From Nocardioidaceae bacterium (GTDB taxonomy: Bacteria > Actinomycetota > Actinomycetes > Propionibacteriales > Nocardioidaceae): 5,707 nt of DNA. Positions 1 through 4,020 of this stretch are shown here, piece after piece. The position numbers and the translations under genes are program-made. The notes under the pieces are model-generated. The model saw only the letters and a program-made list of their open reading frames with translations, ran no database searches and was not told the DNA's origin. Location: NCBI GenBank assembly GCA_013811715.1, contig JACCUS010000407.1:1-5707 (forward strand), written 5' to 3'. The first letter of the stretch is position 1. Every line of letters starts with the position of its first letter.

Positions 1-168
1 GCGCACGGCCTGCCGCCGGCCGATCCGGACCGGGAGGCCCGTCAGATCGACCGCCTCCGCAGCCTGGCCGCGGAGGCGAGGCTCGCCCCCGAGTTCGCGG
101 AGAAGTTCCTCAACTTCATCGTCGCCGAGGTGCTGCGCCACCACGAGGCCATCACCCGTCCCGAGTAG
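1..168 (+). CDS. Chorismate mutase, AroQ type (C-terminal part; gene begins before the window)
   Basis: The frame is open from base 1 and ends at TAG 166-168, giving the last 55 residues of a protein. The visible residues include HGLPPADPDREARQIDRLR, then EFAEKFLNFIVAEVLRHHEAI. This is the typical third-helix end of small AroQ-fold chorismate mutases of about 90-110 residues, so roughly half the protein is probably missing. The enzyme converts chorismate to prephenate in the cytoplasm, feeding phenylalanine and tyrosine synthesis. The catalytic Arg/Lys residues of the first helix lie outside the window and cannot be checked. Third codon positions are almost all G or C, as in the other real genes here. 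No clear intrinsic terminator follows the stop codon. The gene converges with, and is overlapped by, a small minus-strand ORF starting at 275. Identification rests on recognising the C-terminal signature. Confidence 0.85.
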   Translation, partial: AHGLPPADPDREARQIDRLRSLAAEARLAPEFAEKFLNFIVAEVLRHHEAITRPE

Positions 169-275
169 AGTCCGCCGCCCCCGGCTTGGCTCGGTTGGGA
201 TGCGGCGTAGCCAGCCATGCCAAGGCTGCCGGCGAGCAGTGTCGTCGGTGCGACAAGTGCCATCAGCTTCTTCAT
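42..275 (-). CDS. Small putative secreted protein with N-terminal signal peptide; 3' part antisense to chorismate mutase
   Basis: The ATG at 275-273 has AGGAG (286-282) six bases upstream, a good Shine-Dalgarno. Residues 1-31 form a clear Sec signal peptide: basic start MKK, hydrophobic core LMALVAPTTLLAGSLGMAGYA, then AAS-QPSQA, with likely cleavage near residues 25-31. There is no lipobox cysteine. After Gly-rich residues 32-35 the frame enters the antisense strand of the chorismate mutase gene from about residue 36 and continues to a stop at 42, giving 77 residues in all. That second half (LYSGRVMASWWRST...) looks like unselected antisense translation: its third positions coincide with those of the opposite gene, which alone would keep it open. 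A one-base slip in the G-rich tract (minus strand of about 172-185) would instead give a roughly 44-residue protein ending in ADSTRDG at a TGA on 154-152. I do not recognise the family. The start and export signal look real; the true C-terminus is uncertain, and the gene may be a remnant. Confidence 0.5.
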   Translation of the reverse strand: MKKLMALVAPTTLLAGSLGMAGYAASQPSQAGGGGLYSGRVMASWWRSTSATMKLRNFSANSGASLASAARLRRRSI

Positions 276-326
276 CGTTGACTCCTAGCATCGATCCATC
301 AGTGGATGTAAGCCGTACGCATGCAC

Positions 327-511
327 GCTACGAGCTGCCTGCTGAAGCGCCGCTGAAGAGCGCACGAGGTGCTGCTCGTCAGCTCGTAGCTTCACCCGAC
401 CGAGGCGGTGTCGGCTTGAGGATCGTCCAAAGCCGAGGATGGATGAGATCGTTGTTCTCCGGTGCCAAACTGCTGGGCTGGCCTGGTCTCCAGACGCGGA
501 GCGTCGCCAGC
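327..511. ncRNA. Candidate structured RNA or structured leader (strand uncertain)
   Basis: Three helical domains follow one another. Domain A has an 11-bp perfect outer stem GCTACGAGCTG (327-337) with its complement (380-390). It encloses hairpin ACGAG/CTCGT (364-368/375-379, 6-nt loop), flush with the outer stem, and a weaker GCGC/GCGC hairpin (347-350/360-363). Domain B is TCGGCTT (411-417)/AAGCCGA (430-436), extended by GGA/TCC with a TCG loop. Domain C has outer stem GCTGGC (477-482)/GCCAGC (506-511) holding two hairpins, CTGG/CCAG (483-486/490-493) and GACGC/GCGTC (493-497/501-505), with almost no unpaired bases, i.e. a compact three-way junction. The pairing is Watson-Crick, so either strand could fold. 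On the minus strand it would lie 40-240 bases upstream of the RBS of the small secreted protein. I recognise no known riboswitch or RNA family. This is a structural candidate only. Confidence 0.3.
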
Positions 512-632
512 TTGGGAACAGAAGACGATGCGGATGACGGGTCGGTCACGGCATGGGATCGTTCACAGTCGTTCCTCGGACGTCACTGAGATGGGGCATG
601 AGCTTGTGTTGCCGCGTTGCCGAGATCCGTTG

Positions 633-647
633 CCAGCTAGCTGCTGG
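633..647 (-). terminator. Hairpin just downstream of tRNA-Gly, possible terminator or trailer stem
   Basis: On the minus strand CCAGC, a five-base loop and GCTGG form a 5-bp stem starting five bases after the tRNA CCA. The overlapping CAGCTAGCTG is fully palindromic. There is no T-tract, so this may be a 3' processing stem or a U-less actinobacterial-type terminator rather than a classic one. Confidence 0.3.
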
Positions 648-651
648 TGGA

Positions 652-725
652 TGGAGCGGGTGACGAGAATCGAACTCGCACTGTCAGCTTGGGAAGCTGA
701 TGTTCTACCATTGAACTACACCCGC
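652..725 (-). tRNA. tRNA-Gly (anticodon CCC)
   Basis: The 74-base minus-strand sequence folds as a full cloverleaf. The acceptor stem is GCGGGTG/CACCCGC. The D arm is GTTC...GAAC. The anticodon stem TCAGC/GCTGA encloses loop TTCCCAA, giving anticodon CCC for GGG codons. The variable loop is four bases. The T stem GCGAG/CTCGT (one G-U) encloses TTCGATT. The discriminator is T and the 3' CCA is encoded (654-652). It is a single gene, not part of a cluster, and is divergent from the EamA transporter gene. A -10-like TAGAAT lies 36-41 bases upstream. No second copy of the tRNA 3' end is seen in the window, so there is no sign of an integrated element at this tRNA. Confidence 0.98.
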
Positions 726-760
726 CTGCCGCCGCAGCTTCCGCCGGACGAGCGGAGTTG

Positions 761-766
761 ATTCTA
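761..766 (-). promoter_or_regulatory. Candidate -10 box of tRNA-Gly
   Basis: On the minus strand TAGAAT matches TATAAT at five of six positions. It would start transcription near 754, leaving about 29 bases of 5' leader for RNase P to remove before the mature end at 725. No good -35 box is seen at 16-18 bases spacing (around 783-790). Confidence 0.55.
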
Positions 767-829
767 CACAACCCGCTGCCGCTCCAGAGTGCTGCGGATG
801 GCCTGGCCGACGCAGTGGCGCACCTGGCT

Positions 830-835
830 TAGGCT
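830..835 (+). promoter_or_regulatory. -10 element for a leaderless EamA transcript
   Basis: TAGGCT fits the actinobacterial TANNNT -10 and is followed by exactly six bases before the ATG at 842, placing the transcription start on or next to the start codon. A partial -35, CCGACG (807-812), lies 17 bases upstream. No Shine-Dalgarno is present before the ATG, which agrees with leaderless translation. Confidence 0.5.
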
Positions 836-841
836 GCGCTG

Positions 842-1669
842 ATGGCCATCGCCCTCGCTCTGCTCTCGAGCGCGCTGTGGGGCACCGCCGACTTCCTCGG
901 TGGCCTGCACAGCCGCAAGCGGAAGGCGATGGCCGTAGTGGCCGGCTCCCAGCTCGCGGGACTCATCGTCGTCAGCGTCGCCGCGGTGGTCGTCGGCGCC
1001 TACCGGGCCCCGCTCGGCTGGATCCCCTGGTCCGTCGGGGCGGGTCTGATCGGCGCCCTTGGCCTCGTCGCCTTCTACGCCGCCCTCGCCGCCGGAACGA
1101 TGGGGGTCGTCTCCCCGATCGCCGCCCTCGGCGTCGCCGTCCCGGTCGCGGCGGGGTTCCTGCAAGGAGAGACGCCCTCCACACTCCAGCTAGTAGGGAT
1201 CGTGGTCGCCCTGGCCGGGGCGGTCGCGACGAGCGGACCCGAGCTCTCCGGCGCGGGCGGTGCGACATCTGTACTGCTGGCTCTCTTCGCCGGACTGTGC
1301 TTCGGCACCGTGTTCACCGCGATCGACTACGGCGCGGAGTCGTCGGCGGTGATGACGATGGTGGGGATGCGGTTCAGCAGCGTCACCGCCTTCGCGCTCG
1401 TCGCGCTCGCGGCCGGCAGCATCGCCGGTATCGGCCGACCTGACCTGGTGCCGCTCACGGTGATCGGCGTCTTCGACGTCGGGGCGAACCTGTCGTACGC
1501 CGTCGCCAGCACGCTCGGCTACGTCTCGGTGGTCAGTGTGCTCAGTTCGCTCTACCCGGTCGGTACGGTGCTGTGGGCGCGAGCCGTCCTGCACGAACGG
1601 TTGCGCAGAGTTCAAGTCGCCGGCATCGCCGTGACGATCCTCGGAGTCGCCGTCATCTCGGCCGGCTGA
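842..1669 (+). CDS. EamA-family (drug/metabolite transporter superfamily) permease
   Basis: This 275-residue, strongly hydrophobic protein has about ten transmembrane helices, at roughly residues 2-21, 29-54, 60-82, 88-107, 115-132, 141-163, 169-197, 202-224, 227-250 and 257-275. This is the two-times-five-helix layout of EamA/DMT transporters. The first repeat begins ALLSSALWGTADFLGG and the second ALFAGLCFGTVFTAIDY, showing the internal duplication. Each half ends with the family's typical helix: QLVGIVVALAGAVATSG and QVAGIAVTILGVAVISAG. The length is slightly short of the usual 280-310. Members sit in the cytoplasmic membrane and export amino acids, metabolites or drugs; the substrate cannot be read from sequence. 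The start is chosen by the leaderless promoter (TAGGCT, six bases, ATG), since no RBS is visible. It is transcribed alone, divergent from tRNA-Gly and convergent with the acidic-tail protein. Confidence 0.93.
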   Translation: MAIALALLSSALWGTADFLGGLHSRKRKAMAVVAGSQLAGLIVVSVAAVVVGAYRAPLGWIPWSVGAGLIGALGLVAFYAALAAGTMGVVSPIAALGVAVPVAAGFLQGETPSTLQLVGIVVALAGAVATSGPELSGAGGATSVLLALFAGLCFGTVFTAIDYGAESSAVMTMVGMRFSSVTAFALVALAAGSIAGIGRPDLVPLTVIGVFDVGANLSYAVASTLGYVSVVSVLSSLYPVGTVLWARAVLHERLRRVQVAGIAVTILGVAVISAG

Positions 1670-1701
1670 GGCAGGGCGACCGGCAAACATTCAGGTTCCT
1701 G

Positions 1702-1716
1702 GCCGCCGCTGGCGGC
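1702..1716. terminator. GC hairpin between convergent genes, possible bidirectional terminator
   Basis: GCCGCC (1702-1707), loop GCT and GGCGGC (1711-1716) form a perfect 6-bp stem in the 51-base gap between the transporter stop (1669) and the stop of the minus-strand gene (1721). It lacks a T-tract on either strand, so it would be an atypical GC-only terminator. Confidence 0.4.
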
Positions 1717-1720
1717 TGAG

Positions 1721-2125
1721 TCACGACTCCTGTCGATTGGGCTCCGCCTTGTCGTCCGAACCGGAGTCGCCGTCACGGTCTGAGATGTCCTCCGGGCTGG
1801 AGTCGTCGGTCGGACCCTCGTCACTCGACCGGCCAGGCTCGCCTTCCTTCGCACCGTCATCGCCAGCGTCGTTGTCGCCGGAGCCGGCCTTCTCGGTCTC
1901 GACCTCGAGCTGGCTGCGACGGCAGCCGGACAGCTCGGTGGGGAGGGCGTCGGCGAGCAGGCTGTGCAGGACCTCGCCGAGCGGGACATCGCTGGCCGAG
2001 TCGTACGGGAAGTCGTCCTCGGAGCTCCACGCCCCGCGAAGGCGCTCGAACGCCGCCTCGCGCATCGCCTGCTCATCGTCGACGAGCAGATCGAGCTTCA
2101 TGGTGACGTGGATCCGGTCGGTCAT
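1721..2125 (-). CDS. Uncharacterised protein with a compact N-terminal part and a long acidic disordered tail
   Basis: The ATG at 2125-2123 has GGGGAG (2137-2132) six bases upstream, which fixes both start and strand. The protein has 134 residues. Residues 1-70 look folded: a strand-like IHVTMKLDLLV, a helix DDEQAMREAAFERLRGAW, a segment DFPYDSASDVPLGE and a second helix VLHSLLADALPTEL. Residues 71-134 are dominated by Asp, Glu, Ser and Gly with almost no hydrophobic residues, so they are probably disordered and strongly negative. There is no signal peptide, membrane helix or recognisable catalytic motif. I do not recognise the family and assign no function. It is monocistronic, convergent with the transporter gene and divergent from the SDR gene. 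Antisense frames on the plus strand are Ser/Arg-rich and have no RBS. Confidence 0.75.
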   Translation of the reverse strand: MTDRIHVTMKLDLLVDDEQAMREAAFERLRGAWSSEDDFPYDSASDVPLGEVLHSLLADALPTELSGCRRSQLEVETEKAGSGDNDAGDDGAKEGEPGRSSDEGPTDDSSPEDISDRDGDSGSDDKAEPNRQES

Positions 2126-2233
2126 GTCGTGCTCCCCAGAGCGGTGCGCGGCTTCCCGCGGCGGTTGGTTCGCAGGCTACGCGCACTTGCCGCCTTCCGC
2201 TTAGCGAGCGCACGAGCAACCGCCTGAGGCAGG

Positions 2234-2284
2234 ATGGCCCGCATGGCATCCGACGCGAACCCAGTCCGGACGCTCGCTCGATGA
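2234..2284 (+). CDS. Possible 16-residue leader ORF 1 upstream of the SDR gene
   Basis: The ATG at 2234 is preceded by only a short GGCAGG. It reads MARMASDANPVRTLAR and stops at TGA 2282-2284. The stop shares ATGA (2281-2284) with the next mini-ORF. It is probably too short to be a functional protein. It is worth recording because it forms the first link of an overlap chain leading to the SDR start. It could equally be chance. Confidence 0.2.
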   Translation: MARMASDANPVRTLAR

Positions 2285-2310
2285 CGCAGCTGACGGAGCT
2301 GGCGCGGTGA
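2281..2310 (+). CDS. Possible 9-residue leader ORF 2 overlapping the SDR start
   Basis: This ATG-started frame MTQLTELAR stops at TGA 2308-2310. The stop shares GTGA with the GTG start of the SDR gene (2307-2309), a layout typical of translational coupling. The SDR Shine-Dalgarno GGAG (2295-2298) lies inside it. No good RBS precedes this ATG. Confidence 0.2.
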   Translation: MTQLTELAR

Positions 2311-3056
2311 CCCGCCGGGTGCTTGTCACCGGTGCCTCGCGGGGCATCGGACGCGCTGTCGCCAGCGCGTTCGCCCAGGCCGGCGACCAGGTGGCGGTGC
2401 ACTACCGCACGTCGAAGGACCTGGCCGACGAGGTGGTCGCGTCGCTGCCCGGCGGCGGCCACTTCGCGGTGCGGGCCGACATGGGTGACGCCGACGCGGT
2501 GAAGTCGGCCGTCGACGGTGCGGCGGACCGCCTCGGTGGGCTGGAGGTGCTGGTGAACAACGCCGGCGTCTTCCTCGCGCATCCACCCACGCAGACGTCG
2601 TACGGCGACTGGCAGGCCGCCTGGTCGCGCACGCTGGCGACGAATCTCGTCGGGGCCGCCAACGCGACCTTCTGCGCCGTGCGGCACATGGTCGCGGCCG
2701 GTGGTGGAGCGGTGGTCAACGTGTCGAGCCGTGGCGCCTTCCGCGGCGAGCCCGACTGTCCGGCGTACGGCGCCTCGAAGGCGGGCCTGAACGCGTTCGG
2801 CCAGTCGATGGCGGTCGCGCTGGCGCCGCACAACATCACGGTCGGCACGGTGGCGCCCGGCTTCGTGGAGACAGCGATGGCACACGATGCGCTGGAAGGG
2901 CCTGGAGGCGAAGCGCTGCGCAACCAGTCGCCGTTCGGCAGGGTCGCCCGGCCGGAGGAGGTGGCCGCTGCGGTGTTGTGGCTCGCGTCGCCCGAGGCGA
3001 CGTTCTGCACCGGTACGATCATCGACGTCAACGGGGCTTCGTACCTGCGGAGCTGA
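2307..3056 (+). CDS. Classical short-chain dehydrogenase/reductase (SDR), probably NADP(H)-dependent
   Basis: This 249-residue Rossmann-fold oxidoreductase has the usual length of classical SDRs. The cofactor loop is TGASRGIG (8-15). Asp58 (RADMG) is the adenine-contact acid, NNAG is at 84-87, and Asn113 is the structural catalytic Asn. Ser141, Tyr154 and Lys158 (YGASK) complete the catalytic set, with PG at 184-185 after the active site. Arg34 just after strand 2 (VHYRTSK) suggests NADP(H) preference. The C-terminus TGTIIDVNGASYLRS matches the family ending. The protein resembles FabG-like 3-oxoacyl-ACP reductases and glucose-1-dehydrogenase-type enzymes, but the substrate cannot be assigned. 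The start is GTG with GGAG eight bases upstream; no longer in-frame start exists. A short GCCCC-ATTATC-GGGGC hairpin (3060-3075) lies between its stop and dcd, which has its own promoter. Confidence 0.96.
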   Translation: MTRRVLVTGASRGIGRAVASAFAQAGDQVAVHYRTSKDLADEVVASLPGGGHFAVRADMGDADAVKSAVDGAADRLGGLEVLVNNAGVFLAHPPTQTSYGDWQAAWSRTLATNLVGAANATFCAVRHMVAAGGGAVVNVSSRGAFRGEPDCPAYGASKAGLNAFGQSMAVALAPHNITVGTVAPGFVETAMAHDALEGPGGEALRNQSPFGRVARPEEVAAAVLWLASPEATFCTGTIIDVNGASYLRS

Positions 3057-3086
3057 GCGGCCCCATTATCGGGGCGTCACGTTCGG

Positions 3087-3092
3087 TAGGGT
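3087..3092 (+). promoter_or_regulatory. -10 element for a leaderless dcd transcript
   Basis: TAGGGT fits TANNNT and is followed by exactly six bases before the GTG at 3099, placing the transcription start at or beside the start codon. The -35 region (about 3063-3071) is weak and overlaps a 5-bp hairpin (3060-3064/3071-3075). The same GGTAGGGT could be read as a poor Shine-Dalgarno, but the leaderless reading fits better. Confidence 0.5.
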
Positions 3093-3098
3093 CGCCAC

Positions 3099-3674
3099 GT
3101 GCTGTTGAGTGACCGCGACATCCGGGCGGAGATCGACGACAAGCGGGTCGTCCTCGACCCCTTCGACGCCGAGATGGTCCAGCCGTCGAGCGTCGACGTC
3201 CGGCTGGACAGGTTCTTCCGGGTCTTCGAGAACCACCGCTACCCCCATATCGACCCGGCCGAGGACCAGCCCGACCTGACGCGGCCGGTGGAGCCCGATG
3301 GTGACGAGCCGTTCATCCTCCATCCGGGTGAGTTCGTGCTCGGGTCGACGTACGAGACCATCACCTTGCCCGACGACGTCGCCGCCCGGGTCGAGGGCAA
3401 GTCGTCGCTGGGCCGGCTCGGCCTGCTCACCCACGCCACCGCCGGCTTCATCGACCCCGGGTTCTCGGGGTGCGTGACGCTCGAGCTCTCCAACGTCGCG
3501 ACGCTGCCGATCAAGCTGTGGCCCGGCATGAAGATCGGCCAGCTCTGTTTCTTCCGCCTCAGCTCGCCGGCCGAGAACCCCTACGGCAGCTCGAGGTACG
3601 GCTCGCGCTACCAGGGCCAGCGCGGCCCCACCCAGTCCCGCTCGTTCCAGAACTTCCACCGCACCGAGATCTGA
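3099..3674 (+). CDS. dcd: Bifunctional dCTP deaminase/dUTPase (dUMP-forming), Dcd
   Basis: This 191-residue protein is full length for the actinobacterial family. It begins MLLSDRDIRAEID. The family blocks follow in order: QPSSVDVRLDRFFRVF (28-43), HPGEFVLGST (75-84), EGKSSLGRLGLLTHATAGF (99-117), IDPGFSG (118-124), Glu129 in VTLELSN as the deaminase catalytic acid, WPGMKIGQLCFF (141-152), and YGSSRYGSRYQGQRGPT (162-178), the C-terminal lid over the nucleotide. The THATAGF segment and tail follow the Mycobacterium tuberculosis-type enzyme, which turns dCTP directly into dUMP in the cytoplasm and so avoids dUTP build-up; the E. coli type releases dUTP. The product feeds thymidylate synthase. 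The GTG start is fixed by the conserved N-terminus. It has its own leaderless-type promoter and a strong terminator immediately downstream. Confidence 0.98.
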   Translation: MLLSDRDIRAEIDDKRVVLDPFDAEMVQPSSVDVRLDRFFRVFENHRYPHIDPAEDQPDLTRPVEPDGDEPFILHPGEFVLGSTYETITLPDDVAARVEGKSSLGRLGLLTHATAGFIDPGFSGCVTLELSNVATLPIKLWPGMKIGQLCFFRLSSPAENPYGSSRYGSRYQGQRGPTQSRSFQNFHRTEI

Positions 3675-3691
3675 GCAGCTCGACCACGAAG

Positions 3692-3726
3692 AAGGGGACC
3701 ACCCTCTGCGGGAGTGGTCCCCTTTT
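3692..3726 (+). terminator. Strong intrinsic terminator of dcd
   Basis: An 11-bp perfect stem (3692-3702 with 3714-3724, AAGGGGACCAC and its complement) has an 11-base apex and ends in TTTT (3723-3726), 17 bases after the dcd stop. The A-rich 5' flank gives a weaker T-rich run on the minus strand, so it may also stop transcripts of the convergent small gene. Confidence 0.93.
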
Positions 3727-3738
3727 CTGCGCCGACGG

Positions 3739-3876
3739 CTAGGACTTGTCGATGCGGTCTGCCAACCGGCGCAGCGCGTGTGCCGCGCGTGGGTGCGCCG
3801 GTCGCTGGGTGGGCCCGCGGTTCGTGGTCCGGTCGCGGACGATCTCTTTGGCCAGTGCTTCGTTGAGGTGGTTCAT
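3739..3876 (-). CDS. Small unrecognised basic protein (45 residues)
   Basis: The ATG at 3876-3874 has AAGGAG (3887-3882) five bases upstream, among the best Shine-Dalgarno sites in the window. The frame reads MNHLNEALAKEIVRDRTTNR, then GPTQRPAHPRAA, then HALRRLADRIDKS, ending at TAG 3741-3739. The two ends are likely amphipathic helices joined by a Pro/Thr/Arg linker. The protein is rich in Arg, Lys and His and has no signal peptide, membrane helix or cysteine. Small proteins with an N-terminal amphipathic helix and basic tail are common in actinobacterial genomes, mostly without known function; I cannot name the family. It follows the DUF4097 gene on the same strand after a 144-base gap, so it may be a separate unit. 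The plus-strand frame opposite it has no RBS. Confidence 0.78.
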   Translation of the reverse strand: MNHLNEALAKEIVRDRTTNRGPTQRPAHPRAAHALRRLADRIDKS

Positions 3877-3906
3877 GATGTCTCCTTGCGGATCGCGGAA
3901 TGCCTT

Positions 3907-3966
3907 GTCTGGTGGGAGTCTGCCCGTCGTCTGGGCGTCTTGGCTTGATGCTTTTTGCTACGTCTG
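3907..3966. repeat. GTCTG direct repeats with 11-bp period upstream of the small gene
   Basis: GTCTG occurs at 3907, 3918 and 3929 with exactly 11-base spacing, a degenerate GTCTT follows at 3937, and another GTCTG is at 3962. The array lies 31-90 bases upstream of the start codon of the 45-residue protein. An 11-base direct-repeat period is what winged-helix regulators of the OmpR/PhoB and SARP types use. No regulator can be named. Confidence 0.3.
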
Positions 3967-4005
3967 GTGATGCGTTCCAATTCGTCGTACGGTGTCGGGG
4001 CGGGA

Positions 4006-4018
4006 GGCCCTGCGGGCC
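4006..4018 (-). terminator. Short GC hairpin directly after the DUF4097 stop
   Basis: GGCCC, a three-base loop and GGGCC (4006-4010/4014-4018) start two bases after the TGA at 4023-4021. The 5-bp stem has no T-tract. It may be a weak terminator or an mRNA 3' stabilising stem. Confidence 0.3.
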
Positions 4019-4020
4019 GG

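Larger units (their letters stand above)
276..651. other. Gene-poor intergenic stretch with several nested inverted repeats
   Basis: No convincing protein gene is present. The plus-strand frame open from 200 to 589 has third positions near-random for G/C, unlike the neighbours, and has no RBS. The stretch does carry perfect inverted repeats: 294-298/303-307 (5 bp), 327-337/380-390 (11 bp) enclosing 364-368/375-379 (5 bp), 396-400/410-414 (5 bp, an alternative fold that cannot form together with the next stem), 411-417/430-436 (7 bp), and 477-482/506-511 (6 bp) enclosing 483-486/490-493 and 493-497/501-505. Near the tRNA 3' end, CAGCTAGCTG (634-643) is palindromic and GTTGCC occurs three times (608, 616, 629). 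The segment lies between tRNA-Gly and the small secreted protein, all on the minus strand, so it could be a tRNA trailer, a 5' leader or a separate RNA. Confidence 0.6.

Noticed and set aside
200..589. Long plus-strand open frame (129 residues) across the intergenic stretch
   Set aside because: No RBS at its start, third codon positions lack the G/C bias of real genes here, and it overlaps the well-initiated minus-strand signal-peptide gene.
652..725. tRNA-Gly as attachment site of an integrated element
   Set aside because: No second copy of the tRNA 3' end, integrase or excisionase is visible in the window.
1737..2204. Plus-strand open frame opposite the acidic-tail protein
   Set aside because: It is a Ser/Arg-rich antisense shadow without an RBS. 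The minus-strand frame has GGGGAG at ideal spacing and a sensible N-terminal fold.
2073..2885. Long minus-strand open frame (270 residues) opposite the SDR gene
   Set aside because: It is antisense to a protein with every SDR motif intact. The product is Arg/His-rich low-complexity, as expected from antisense GC-rich DNA.
3066..3659. Minus-strand open frame (197 residues) opposite dcd
   Set aside because: dcd on the plus strand is unambiguous; this frame has no motif or RBS.
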